Positions 1 through 9,098 of a stretch of DNA of 16,275 nt are shown piece after piece (position 1 is the stretch's first letter; each line of letters begins with the position of its first letter). Under the pieces are notes generated by a model that worked only from the letters and a program-made list of their open reading frames with translations, was not told the DNA's origin and did not search any database. A program made the position numbers and the translations under genes. The DNA is from Larix sibirica (Eukaryota > Streptophyta > Pinopsida > Pinales > Pinaceae): NCBI GenBank assembly GCA_004151065.3, contig NWUY0300006841.1, positions 40,314 through 56,588 of the forward strand, read 5' to 3'.

Positions 1-489
1 ATTGTTTGAATCTCATTTTATAATTGATATAATTAGTGGAGGACCTTGTAAGATTTTTTTATAAAAAGGTGCATGTTTTAATAAAAAAATAAATCATAAT
101 TTTTATATTTTATAAAAAAGATGTGTTATTATAGTTATGTGAGTTTCAATTTATTAGTGAGTTTAGAAAAGAGTTGATGTGTTCACCAAAATTAGATTTT
201 GATTGTGATTTATGTTATTAACACGGTACGGATTTAAAAGGATTACGCTAAATTTTGATAGAATATATGTCCTTTAAAATTCACACCTAATCTAAAAGTT
301 ATATCATTTTTATAATACAATTCATTTCTTTTACAAATACTTTTAAAGCAATTTCATTTTAAATTTAGCACTATCTTGAATATGAGTTATAAAATTATGG
401 GTGATTAAAAGATTAGAGTTAACATGGATGTATGGTACTTTATTTGTTTATGTGTATATTTTTTCAGTAGAAAAAAAAAATTATGATTT
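1..489. other. AT-rich spacer, no gene
   Basis: No reading frame with recognisable protein features is seen here. The stretch is strongly AT-rich with A and T runs. Two parts echo the far end of the window. The first 45 bases resemble 13903-13950 (both contain TTTTATAATT, then AGTTAGTGG or a near copy). The block at about 275-298 resembles 15833-15857 (shared core AAAATTCACACCTAA). These look like fragments of dispersed AT-rich repeats, perhaps old LTR pieces, but I cannot name a family. Confidence 0.5.
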
Positions 490-498
490 GTTTTTTTT

Positions 499-581
499 TT
501 TAAATCAAAGTTACATGATGTAGACAAAAATAAGTTCAGACTTTAAATCAAAGTTACATGATGTAGACAAAAATAAGTTCA
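499..581. repeat. 40-bp direct tandem duplication beside LINE poly(A)
   Basis: Bases 499-538 and 542-581 are identical over 40 bp, period 43. Both begin TTTAAATCAAAG and end AATAAGTTCA. The duplication lies directly against the T11 that marks the LINE 3' end on the minus strand, so it belongs to the 3' untranslated region of that element. Confidence 0.9.
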
Positions 582-757
582 TACAAAGATTAGAAGCTTT
601 CAATTTTGATCTCAAGTCTCAAAGAAAACCAACTCATAACATATCCATGCTTACAAGACAATAGTAAGATCGACAATAAACCACAAAATAGAATACAAAG
701 ACACCAAATATAGATCCACCTACCAAAAAAGTACATATGCGATAGTCCACATAAGTA

Positions 758-1294
758 TTATATGGCACGTAGGCTGCCATAATCCACCAATCTGTCCTCG
801 ACCCATTCCTTGAAGGAGATTAACCCATCTAATGGCCTAATGGCTTCTTTAGACAAACCATTTGCCTCAGTGTTGACTTCCCAAAATATATGACAAAAAT
901 AGATATGCTCAAAAGACTTGATGAGGTGTGATGTCTTATTAAGCCAAGGCAGTAAGTAAATAGTTTGATCATCAAATTTACCTGTGGCCCAGTCAATTAA
1001 AACTTTGGAATCCCCAAAAAGTTTCATGCAAATGATTCCCCTTTTAGAAGCACACCAAAGTAGGCCCCATAAGGCCAAGAGCTCCACTTTCATGTTTGAA
1101 CCACTACCAACTCCCATTTTCAAAGTAAGTTTATGCTCTTTTTTAATCCACAAAACCATACCAGCACCGTAGAGTCTGTTATTTGCCGCCCCATCGAAGA
1201 AACCATAAGAAGCAAAGTCATTCATGTCCAGGATGGTAATATACCTATTTCGTTGCCTCCTATCCAAAGTTGGATATTCCTTCAAAAAGACCAA
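758..1294 (-). pseudogene. LINE RNase H domain (RVT_3-like), degenerate
   Basis: This frame encodes a retrotransposon RNase H domain, the activity that removes template RNA from the RNA:DNA hybrid. Counting from the first codon of the open stretch, the catalytic acids are D34 in GFFDGAAN, E71 in KVELLAL and D95 in LFGDSKVLI. The closing motif is HIFWEVNTEANGLSKEA at about 135-151. The family normally reads A-D-x-L-S there, but here the Asp is Asn (N145), so the fourth catalytic residue is missing. The open stretch begins with a TTG, not an ATG, because it is an internal piece of a longer ORF2. Upstream it joins the zf-RVT piece across a frameshift at 1337-1344. The stop near 758 is the plausible natural end of ORF2. 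Confidence 0.8.
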
Positions 1295-1344
1295 TATTTT
1301 CCTGCAAATGTAAAAAATATTTGGCTCTATTGATTCAAAAAAAA

Positions 1345-1740
1345 TTGTTTTTGTTGTTTCAGATCACCCATATAGTAAAGATAGGAAGCATTCTGAATTT
1401 AACTTTTCTCTGTAACCAATTGAGAAAACAATCATTTAGGGATTGTCCATGCCAATCCTCATAGAATCCCAACATATATTGCAGTTCAATCCAAACTTTC
1501 CTAACAACAGGGCAAAAAATGAATAAGTGTGAAATGTCCTCCTCGTCCTGCATACACAGGATGCACACATTTGGACCGTGAAAACCTCTTTTCAGGAGAT
1601 TTGGCCAGGTAAAGGTCTTGTTTCCAAAACATAGCCACATGAAACATTTGAGCCTTAGTGGTATGTTCCATCTCCATATTTTCCAATGCCACTAGTCGAG
1701 GACATGAATGGGTCTGCTTTGGAGTATAACATTGTATACC
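1345..1740 (-). pseudogene. LINE zinc-binding module (zf-RVT-like), broken
   Basis: On the minus strand this encodes the Cys/His module that follows the reverse transcriptase in plant LINEs. Visible signatures are W-N-I-P-L-R-L-K-C-F-M-W-L, then T-W-P-N-L-L-K-R-G-F, then the metal-ligand set CILC with HLFIFC about 11 residues later, then VRKVW. An in-frame TAG at 1694-1692 precedes the tryptophan-rich start. A TGA at 1361-1359 interrupts the W-V-I-x-N-N segment that normally leads into the RNase H linker. The frame then shifts relative to the RNase H piece within an 8-base A/T run at 1337-1344. It is a dead fragment. Confidence 0.75.
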
Positions 1741-1775
1741 AATTTGACAGTAAGGCAAACCATTAGCCTCCAGAT

Positions 1776-2534
1776 GGATCTTAATTTGTTTTATAACAAA
1801 TTAATTGACAATGTTTTATGAAAAAAAATATTCGATGAAATTGTAAATATTAGATGTTTATATTGCATGATTTGTGTATAGCAGGGATTTACAACACTAT
1901 TGAATCTATCCTTGCGATTAAAATCTACAATTTTAATTAATTTCATGGTGAATTGCAACAAAGATCGTATCACTCAATTTTAGTGAAGACAACTCTAAAA
2001 AGGGCCAAATCATTTACCTGCTATCTCGCTCCTTTTTTTTCATTTTACTTTGAGTGTCACAAAGGTGACACATGACAATGTGATGTAGGTGCATCTCGTT
2101 ACTTTTGATGTGAATAAGATCATAACCATTAAATAAGGGGATTGATAAGGTTGATTGGGACCTTAAATTTTTTCCAAGCAAAACCTCGCAGCTAAATCCA
2201 AGTGATTCTTCCCATATTCATGGATGACATCCTTATTAAGCTTGTTGGTGTAAACTAGTGTGCCCAACCTATGTGGATTCAAATCGAGCACTTGTTGATA
2301 GATAACTAACCAAATACCCAACAACATTGGCGACAATTGGTTCAACTAACCCCTTGGGCTAAAATGTTTTGAAACATCTCATCACACCTCAAGCAATTAA
2401 GCAAAAGTGACATTTCAAACACCTTTAGCCCCAATCAACACAAGGTCCCAGGGACAAATATGTCACAAGAGAAACTTAAACCTAGGTGAGAGGATAACAA
2501 CTTCTCTATTTGACCATCCAAGCTAAACCTGATT
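1776..2534. other. Spacer, no recognisable gene
   Basis: Only short chance frames are present. The longest is 60 codons on the minus strand at 2163-2345 and shows no motif I recognise. Its position downstream, on the minus strand, of the primer-binding site at 2736-2748 suggests that about 2150-2530 may be decayed internal sequence of the same LTR element, but no gag or pol motif supports this. Confidence 0.4.
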
Positions 2535-2596
2535 TGTTGACTCACATTTGTTGTTAAACCAAAAGGTCGACCTATTAGTTTCGATACAACTGCCAG
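2535..2596. repeat. LTR-like direct repeat, copy 1
   Basis: This aligns with 2751-2813. Both begin TGTTGRCYCA, share TTAAACCAAAAGG and CGACCTATTAGTTT, and end in a GCCAG motif. After this block both copies also carry GGCTATTAA at a similar distance, so the repeat probably continues with indels to about 2640 and 2870. Confidence 0.75.
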
Positions 2597-2735
2597 AGTT
2601 AATGGATCCATAGGAGGCTATTAAACCATGTCACAAATCCCAAAGGAGGTGCTGACTACCAAGTCAATAATCTTACCCCTAGCATCGACTAAGGTACTTA
2701 TCACCAACCAAGCAGACTCGAACCTACGATTGTTT

Positions 2736-2748
2736 GGCTCTAATACCA
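2736..2748 (-). other. Primer-binding site for initiator tRNA-Met
   Basis: The minus strand reads TGGTATTAGAGCC. The standard plant LTR-element site complementary to the 3' end of initiator tRNA-Met is TGGTATCAGAGC, so there is one mismatch (C to T). It is separated from the LTR terminus at 2751 by the two bases AT, the usual spacing. Confidence 0.65.
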
Positions 2749-2750
2749 AT

Positions 2751-2813
2751 TGTTGGCCCATGTTTGCCATTAAACCAAAAGGCCGACCTATTAGTTTACA
2801 ATACAACCGCCAG
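2751..2813. repeat. LTR-like direct repeat, copy 2
   Basis: This is the partner of 2535-2596. It starts TGTTGGCCCA, the form expected of a plant LTR terminus, directly next to the primer-binding site on its left. Confidence 0.75.
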
Positions 2814-2925
2814 GTTGTTTTTAGTTGAAATGGAATTGAATATATCATTAAAGGCTATTAACTAAAATGATATAAAATACATTAAAATTTGATCATGCAT
2901 TGGTTGAGAGATGTGGCCCACAACA

Positions 2926-3498
2926 ACATATAAGCTCCAATATATTATAATCCATCAATGGGTTACCCATAAGAGAGTAGTGTCTCCTACAAACACAACA
3001 AACACAACGGTTGATTGGTTGCAGTGCAAATATGCTTCTTACTTGGCCTTTCCCTTCCCTTTTTGCAAAAAAAAATAAAAATAAATAACAACTTAATATA
3101 AATGATTGAGTACACTTCAATAATTACAAGTTAATATAAAGACGAAGAGTTAACATGGTTTTGAGAAGATATATCGAGCACTTAGTTAATAATTATTATT
3201 TCTAAGAATTCACTTCATTTGCTAGAAGTTTGTAAAATTATAAATAGTCAATTTTATTGGTTAGCTATAATTAATTATTTTCTTCATTAACTAATGGTTT
3301 TTAAAGAAACGTGTGGAAGGTTGATTTTGTTATGTGAATTTTAATAAGTAGTAAATATTGTTTGTAAAAAAAATATTAACGTTAAACAAAATCTCAAGTA
3401 GAGTAATATGTGATTTTATAAGATAATATTATAAATGTTATATAAATAATAATCACAAGTTAAAAATGACACATAAAATATGATATTGAATCATTTAT
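2926..3498. other. AT-rich spacer, no gene
   Basis: No protein motif is recognisable on either strand. The sequence is AT-rich with short A and T runs up to the direct repeat that marks the LINE insertion. Confidence 0.5.
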
Positions 3499-3511
3499 AA
3501 TACTAGTACTA
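3499..3511. repeat. Target-site duplication, left copy
   Basis: AATACTAGTACTA lies exactly before the start of similarity to the LINE (copy A) and is repeated perfectly at 10494-10506 just after the poly(A). The first two A of the right copy cannot be told apart from the A tail, so the certain part is 11 bp. Confidence 0.8.
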
Positions 3512-3520
3512 AAATGTACT

Positions 3521-4846
3521 TATGGGGCTGAGATTGTAAGGCAAATCTATGATGTTTTGATGACCCGTACTATTAAATCGTAGAGGGGTAAGGATATCCT
3601 TCGCTGGGGTCATCGTCCTAAAGGAATGTTTACTATGAAGGAAGCCTACAGCATGTTAACTACAACATCGAACCAACATGAAGATAATACGTGGAAACAA
3701 CTGTGGGGAACTAAGCTTTGGCCCAAAATCACCATGTTCCTTTGGTTGGTCCTAAAAGGTAAAATATTAACTTGGGATAATATCGCGAAGCGGGGTTTTG
3801 AAGGACCTTCTCTCTGTGTCCTCTATGGCAGTCATGATGAAACCATTGCGCACCTGTTGGATGGGTGTAGTTTTGCTTCTGCTCTATGGGACGAAGGAGC
3901 AACTAGATTCCGCATGTCAAACAAAATCAGGAATGCTCCGGATGAGACTGTGAAACAATGGAAGCAAGACCCCTTTCAAGGGAGACTTCCTAATCAGGTT
4001 TGGTAGCTCTTCCCCAACTTTTTATTATGGGAAGTCTTGAAGGAGCGCAATAAATGGATTTTCACGGGCAAGCCTACTACCTGGAAGATGGTGTAGGGGC
4101 ATATTCAACGTGGCATCATTGAAATTCTAAAATTAACACAGTGGACTAAACAAGATTTGAACATTCCTGATTATGAGCTAAAAATTCTTCATACATGGGA
4201 TATTGCTGTGCTCCCCCATCATATTGGTCGTATCCAGTCTGGTTGCAGACCCCCGGACAACCCAGCAATTTGGTCTCCACCATTACATGGTTGGAGTAAA
4301 CTTAATTTCGACGGCGCGTCTAAGGGCAACCTAGGGGCAGTTGGGTATGGAGGTGTTATGCGGGATGATAATGGCAGCGTTTTGTTCTGCTACTTTGGAC
4401 ACCTGGGTCATGAAACTAATAATGTTTCCGAATGCGAAGCCATGCTTCAAGGTTTATGCATGGCCTCACGACGTGGACTGAGCTGCTTAATTGTCGAAGG
4501 AGATTCCAATATGCTGATTCAGATGGTCATCAAACTTAATAATGGGACCCGGGCTGCTAAGTTTGCGCAGTCGTGGCAACTAGCGTGGCGATTGATGTGT
4601 CTCGGCCACCTCATCACTTCCTTTAACACTGTCATCTTCCAGCATGTTCGGCGAAGTGCCAACTGTCTGGCCGACGCTTTGGCTAATCATGGGGCTTGTA
4701 ACTACAATGACGGTTGGGAGGGGGATGCCCTAGAAATACCGTCAATCAGATGTCGTCAGCAATGTTTAATGATTGCCGAAAGCGACAGGGGTGGTGTGGT
4801 GTCTTCAGGAGGCGGCAGGAGAATCACTAATCCTGATGGGAATTAA
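3521..4846 (+). pseudogene. LINE ORF2 C-terminus, copy A (zf-RVT + RNase H)
   Basis: One continuous frame carries the C-terminal part of the LINE polyprotein. It starts in the linker before zf-RVT (YGAEIVRQIYDVLMTRTIKS), passes W-K-Q-L-W-G-T-K-L-W-P-K-I-T-M-F-L-W-L, then CVLYGSHDETIAHLLDGC, where the second Cys of the CxxC pair is Tyr. RNase H follows with KLNFDGASKGN (D), NNVSECEAML (E), IVEGDSNML (D) and RSANCLADALAN (D), so all four catalytic acids are present. Three in-frame TAG codons break it at 3581-3583, 4004-4006 and 4094-4096; copies B or C have CAG, CAG/AAG or TGG at these places. The natural end is the TAA at 4844-4846. The RNase H part from 4157 is free of stops. Confidence 0.85.
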
Positions 4847-4904
4847 CAGATGGTACCATCCGCAGGGTGGTAAGGACAGGTGGTTGTTGGGTATCCTTAT
4901 TACT
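4836..4904 (+). pseudogene. LINE ORF3 start, copy A (cut off at N)
   Basis: An ATG at 4836-4838 opens a frame overlapping the last 11 nt of ORF2 and reading MGINRWYHPQGGKDRWLLG onward without a stop to the ambiguous base at 4905. The same overlapping ATG is found in copy B, and the residues after it recur in copy C. The rest of ORF3 is missing because copy A ends here. Confidence 0.55.
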
Positions 4905-4905
4905 N
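4905..4905. other. Ambiguous base N at copy A/B junction
   Basis: This single N sits exactly where similarity to the post-RNase H part of the family ends (ATCCTTATTACT) and similarity to the zf-RVT part restarts (GTGTCCTCTGTGG). It is likely a contig join or gap placeholder. Confidence 0.85.
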
Positions 4906-4907
4906 GT

Positions 4908-5936
4908 GTCCTCTGTGGAAATCATGAGTAAATTATTGCACGCCTGTTGGATGGGTGAAGTTTTTCTTCTACTCTGTGGGATGAAGGAGCAAGGAGGTTC
5001 CGCGTGTCGAATAGAATCACGAATGCCCCAGATGAAACTGTGAAATAGTGGAAGGAAGACCCCTTCCATGGGAGACTTCTCAATCGGGTTTGGCAGCTCT
5101 TTCCTAGCTTTCTATTATGGGAAGTCTGGAAGGAGCGTAATAAGCTGATTTTCACTAGCAAGCATAATACCTAGAAAATGGTGTGGGAGCATATTCAACG
5201 TGGTATCACTGAAACTCTTAAATTAACCCTGTGGACCGAACAGGATTTGAACATTCCCGGTAATGAGTTAACAATTCTCCATACCTGGGATATTGCTGTG
5301 CTCCCTCGTCATATTGTTCGTCTCCAGTCTGGTTGCAGACCCCCTGACAGCCTGATGATATGGTCTCCGCTATTACAAGGGTGGCTTAAACTTAACTTCG
5401 ATGGCGAGTCTAAGCGTAACCCTGGACAAGCCGGGTATGGAGGTGTTCTACGTGATGACAATGGCAAGGTTCTGTTCTGCTACTTTGGGCACCTGGGCCG
5501 TGAAACTAACAACGTTTCTGAATGTGAAGCCATGCTTCAAGGGTTATGCATGGCATCACGACGTGGCTTCAACTATTTAATTGTCGAAGGGGACTCCAAT
5601 ATGTTGATTCAGATGGTTGTCAAACTTAACAATGGGACACGAGCTGCTAAGTTGGCGCAGTCATGGAGACTTGCGTGGAGGTTGACGTGTCTCGGCCAAC
5701 TCATCACTTCTTTGAACTTGGTCACCTTCCAGCATGTTTGGAGAAGTGCCAACTGTCTGGCCGACGCTTTGGCCAATCATGGTGCTTATAACTATAATGA
5801 CAGTTGGGAAGGGGATGCCCTGGAAATACCGTCAGCTAGATGTCGTCAATAGTGTGAAATGATTGTTGATCATGATAGGGGTGGTGTGGTGCCTTTAGGA
5901 GGCTGCAGGAGAACTTCTAATCCCGATGGGCATTAA
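4908..5936 (+). pseudogene. LINE ORF2 C-terminus, copy B (partial zf-RVT + RNase H)
   Basis: The frame enters in the middle of zf-RVT (VLCGNHE) and runs through to RNase H. Several stops break the zf-RVT and linker part: TAA in place of the D-E-T region near 4929, a TGA in the following DG motif, a TAG near 5055 and a TAG near 5172. From 5178 the RNase H part is open for 224 codons, with KLNFDGESKRN (D), NNVSECEAML (E), IVEGDSNML (D) and RSANCLADALAN (D), all catalytic acids kept. A TAG at 5850-5852 (CAG in copy C) cuts it. The same frame continues open to the ancestral TAA at 5934-5936, matching the end of copy A. It is the most diverged of the three copies. Confidence 0.8.
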
Positions 5937-6920
5937 CAAATGGTACCATCCGCAATGTGGTAAGGACAAGTGGTCTTCGGGTATCCCTAATACTTGTGCC
6001 ATGGATTGGCCTTCCGTAGATCTCCCATCATATGGCATTGTTATGGTTAGAGATATGGTGTGTGCGAAGCTTAAGGTGTTCGGCCTCTCGGGTTATGTGG
6101 AGATGGTGTCTGCTACAATGACGAAGGTGTAGGATAGTTTCAGTTATTACGCAGGGTGGCTGATTATGGTGGACTTCATGGACAGAGGTGGCGGTTTTCC
6201 TTTAAATTCTGAATTTCAGGATGGTATTCGTAACTGTGGTGATTTTCCTTATTATGCTGGTGCTTGGTGGTATTGTTTTGCTTACCGCACTGGGGTGACG
6301 AGTGATTGTAAGGGTATTAAGATCATGCCGCCTAGAGGCAGACCTACCAGGAGAGGCAGATCAGCTCATGTGGAGTCAGATAATGGGAATAAGGGGAATG
6401 GTTCCCAAGTTGGCCCATTCGTGAGCAATGGAATGTTGCTGCAAATGCTCTCTCTTTTTGTCGTTACTTTCCTCAGGATATTCAGAGGGTGGTAGGGACT
6501 TTGGAAGAAACTCTATGGTGCAGGGTGGGTGCATAGGAACTTCCTTCGGAGGTGGCTTCCATGGCCGAGTGGATTCACGATCCCGGTAATACTCGGGGTC
6601 ATATGGATCTTTACAATAGGACTGTCGTGATTCTCTGGGTGACCAAAAATCTCCTGGCCTAGGCAATGGAAACCCAGGTGGATATTCTGTCTGGTTCTTT
6701 GAGGATGGCCCATTTGGAAAACCTTTGCAAGGACCACGCTGAAGAGTCTAAGTGGATACACATGAATTTGGACGCTATGACGGCCGATATGGGGATTTCG
6801 TTCTTGACCCGGCCTAAGAAAGTTGATAACCCGTGGGAGATTATCCTTTGTGACAACGAGGAGGCAGTTGACAAGCCTCCGGTGGTGATTATTGAAGATG
6901 AGGCCGGTCCATCGGCTTAA
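5926..6920 (+). pseudogene. LINE ORF3, copy B (downstream reading frame, broken)
   Basis: This frame follows RNase H. Its ATG at 5926-5928 overlaps the final 11 nt of ORF2, as in copy A. It reads MGINKWYHPQCGKDKW, then a middle part with PLNSEFQDGIRNCGD, then a basic AT-hook-like segment MPPRGRPTRRGR starting at the second candidate ATG (6325). A helical, charged C-terminus follows with LENLCKDHAEESKWIHMNLD, and the acidic tail VVIIEDEAGPSA ends at TAA 6918-6920. Breaks are a TAG at 6130-6132, a 1-nt deletion near 6412 relative to copy C, and TAGs at 6534-6536 and 6660-6662. I do not recognise a named family. The basic N-terminal part and helical C-terminal part suggest nucleic-acid binding and self-association, as in retroelement ORF1/gag-like proteins. 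That is inference only. Confidence 0.6.
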
Positions 6921-7355
6921 TTCCTTTTGTGACTGGTTCCTTACGTGTTTGCTGCGGTTCTCGGCTTGGTGACTCTTATCTGGTGTCGGCTTCAAATCTT
7001 CTCGGCTGCTTCGTGCTTAAGTCTTTTCTATTTTTCCTTATTTTGGTTCCGATCTCTTTTTCTCTGCTCGATGTCTGTCCTCTCGACATCTGTTTTGTTA
7101 AGGGGTTTGGGTGTATTTCTCAGCTGTTTATTTACTGGCTGTTGTCCTCTGATGTACTGTAACTGTTTTTGGTCCTTTAGAGTTGTCATGGTCTGTAATA
7201 CTGGTGCTCTCTAGTTTGGAATGTGTAACTATGGGGATTGGGAAACTGAGGCTGTTCTTTGGCTTTGGTTTTGGGATAGTAAGGAAAAATTATGTTTTGG
7301 CATCTGGGGTGGCAGTTTCAGCCTCCAGTTTGTTGTAAAGATGACTATTGTACTA
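6921..7355 (+). other. LINE 3' untranslated region, copy B (cut at NN)
   Basis: This T/G-rich segment aligns along its whole length with copy C 10013-10449 and stops at the NN, about 40 bp short of where the poly(A) would begin. A short inverted repeat GATGTC/GACATC (7070-7075 and 7085-7090) is kept in copy C as GATGTC/GACATT, still pairing with one wobble. Several frames are open by composition, and none looks coding. Confidence 0.6.
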
Positions 7356-7357
7356 NN
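7356..7357. other. Ambiguous bases NN at copy B/C junction
   Basis: Upstream, the sequence matches the 3' UTR of copy C up to ATGACTATTGTACTA. Downstream, it jumps to coding sequence of the reverse-transcriptase C-terminal region. The break falls exactly on the NN, so this is probably a contig join. Confidence 0.85.
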
Positions 7358-9098
7358 GAACAATGGGCCAGTTTTTGGGGCAAGAAGTATGCTTCTTCTA
7401 TTGATAAACAGGACTGGGTTCGGGAAGAAGGCCCGGAAAATGGTTCTCATATCTGGAATATGGCGAGGGATGGTAGTGAACTAATCCGTAAACACAGCTT
7501 CTGGGAGATATGTGATGGTGCTTCTGTGAACTTCTGGGTAGATGCATGGCAACAAGAGCCCTCCCTCTCCTTTCTGGTGACTGGTATCCATGTTGACTCA
7601 CCCATCTTGAACCATAATTGGGAGGTGGTAAACCAGTATTGGTAGGAGGACTCCAATGCCAAGGGATTCCATGTTTGGCATCCGCTTTCATGGTGGACAT
7701 ATACCTATGGGGTTGAGATTGGAAGGAAAATATGATGTTTTGATGACCCGTACTATTAAATCGCAGAGGGGTAAGGATATCCTTCGCTGGGGTCATCGTC
7801 CTAAAGGAATGTTTACTATAAAGGAAGCCTACAACCTGTTAACTACAACATCGAACCAACAAGAGGATAATACATGGAAACAACTGTGGGGAACTAAGCT
7901 CTGGCCCAAAATCACCTTGTTCCTTTAGCTGGTCCTGAAAGGTAAAATATTAACTTGGGATAATATCGTGAAGCGGGGTTTTGAAGGACCTTCTCTCTTT
8001 GTCCTCTGTGGCAGTCATGATGAAACCATTGTGCACCTATTGGTTGGGTGTAGTTTTGCTTCTTCTCTATGGGACGAAGGAGTAACTAGATTCTGCATGT
8101 CAAACAGAATCAGGAATGTTCCGGATGAGACTGTGAAACAATGGAAGCAAGACCCCTTTCAAGGGAGACTTCCCAATCGGGTTTGGAAGCTCTTCCCCGG
8201 CTTTCTATTATGGGAAGTTTGGAAGGAGTGCAATAAATGGATTTTCACGGGAAAGCCTACTACCTGGAAGATGGTGTGGGGGCCTATTCAATGTGGCATC
8301 ACTGAAACTCTAAAATTAACACAACGGACTGAACAAGATTTGAACATTCCTCATAATGAGCTAAAAATTCTTCATACCTTGGATATTGCTGTGCTCCCCC
8401 ATCATATTGGTCATATCCAATCTGATTGCAGATCCCCAGACAGCCCGACAATCTGGTCTCCACCATTACATGGTTGGAGTAAACTTAATTTCGACGGCAC
8501 GTCTAAGGGTAACCCAGGGGCAGTTGGGTATGGATGTGTTCTGCGGGATGATAATGGTAGGGTTTTTTTCTGTTACTTTGGACACCTGGGTCGTGAAACT
8601 AATAACGTTTCCGAATGCGAAGCCATGCTTCAAGGTTTATGCATGGCCTCATGATGTGGCCTGAGCTGCTTAATTATCGAAGGAGATTCCAATATTCTAA
8701 TTCAAATGGCCGTCAAACTTAATAATGGGACTCGAGCTGCTAAGTTGGCGCAGTCGTGGCGACTAGCATGGCGATTGACGTGTCTCGGTCACCTCATCAC
8801 TTCCTTTAACTATGTCATCTTCCAAAACGTTCGACGAAGTGCCAACTGTCTTACCAACGCTTTGGCTAATCATGGGGCTTGTAACTACAATGATGGTTGG
8901 GAGGGGGATGCCCTGGAAATACCGTCAGTCAGATGTCGTCAGCAGTGTTTAATGATTGCTGAAAGCGATAGGGGTGGTGTGGCGTCTTCAGGAGGCGGTA
9001 GGATAATCACTAATCCCGATGGTACCATCCGCAAGGTGGTAAGGACAGGTGGTTGCTGGGTATCCTTATTACATGTGCTATGGATAGGAGGTCCGTAG
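7358..9098 (+). pseudogene. LINE ORF2 C-terminus, copy C (RT end, zf-RVT, RNase H)
   Basis: This is the longest ORF2 piece in the window. It opens in the region after the reverse transcriptase typical of plant LINEs (GSHIWNMARDGSELIRKHSFW, then GASVNFWVDAW). A TAG at 7643-7645 and a 2-nt deletion near 7728 (relative to copy A) break it. It then gives zf-RVT (LFVLCGSHDETIVHLLVGC, first Cys lost to Phe) with a TAG at 7926-7928. RNase H follows with KLNFDGTSKGN (D), NNVSECEAML (E) and IIEGDSNIL (D), but the closing motif is RSANCLTNALAN, so the last catalytic Asp is Asn. A TGA at 8652-8654 replaces an Arg codon. A 14-bp deletion at about 9020, between GATGG repeats, removes the normal TAA and lets the frame run on to 9098. 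Confidence 0.8.

Larger units (their letters stand above)
491..1775 (-). mobile_element. 5'-truncated L1-type LINE relic
   Basis: Read on the minus strand, this holds a zinc-binding module (zf-RVT), then an RNase H domain, then about 175 bp of 3' region with a tandem duplication, ending in a run of 11 A (T11 at 491-501 on the plus strand). That order and the A tail are typical of plant L1-clade LINEs. The endonuclease and reverse transcriptase parts are absent, as expected for 5' truncation. The 5' edge is set where recognisable protein similarity fades and is uncertain by some tens of bases. No convincing target-site duplication was found. The coding part has at least two nonsense codons and one frameshift. 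Confidence 0.75.
2535..2925 (-). mobile_element. LTR-retrotransposon fragment, possibly miniature (TRIM-like)
   Basis: Two direct repeats beginning TGTTG (2535-2596 and 2751-2813, with weaker similarity beyond each) flank about 110 bp. That interval includes a sequence reading TGGTATTAGAGCC on the minus strand, two bases inside the TGTTGG terminus at 2751. This is the classic plant arrangement of an LTR end (CCAACA on the minus strand), a short spacer, and a primer-binding site for initiator tRNA-Met. With LTR-like repeats only 216 bp apart and no coding motif between them, a miniature element is possible. A nested or rearranged fragment of a larger element fits equally well. The right-hand LTR boundary is not defined; 2925 is a guess at a CA end. 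Confidence 0.45.

Noticed and set aside
1776-1795. TTAATTTG at about 1781 as a target-site duplicate of TTATGATTTG at 481-490 for the left LINE
   Set aside because: The match is short and needs a gap in AT-rich sequence; chance similarity is likely.
2163-2345. 60-codon minus-strand frame as a gene
   Set aside because: It is short, has no motif and lies in AT-rich sequence next to an LTR fragment; no support beyond being open.
2721-2760. A tRNA gene or tRNA-derived SINE, because of the GGTTCGAGTC-like text on the minus strand near the primer-binding site
   Set aside because: No cloverleaf or A-box could be laid out; the tRNA-like part is explained as a primer-binding site complementary to the tRNA 3' end.
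4827-5161. Minus-strand open frames across the copy A/B junction
   Set aside because: They are antisense to clear zf-RVT and ORF2 sequence, and one runs through the N at 4905, so they are shadows.
6929-7214. A 77-codon frame starting at the same place in copies B (6929-7162) and C (10021-10254), hydrophobic, plus a second open frame in another phase
   Set aside because: It starts with GTG, not ATG, lies in a T-rich 3' UTR, and two phases are open at once, which points to base composition rather than coding.
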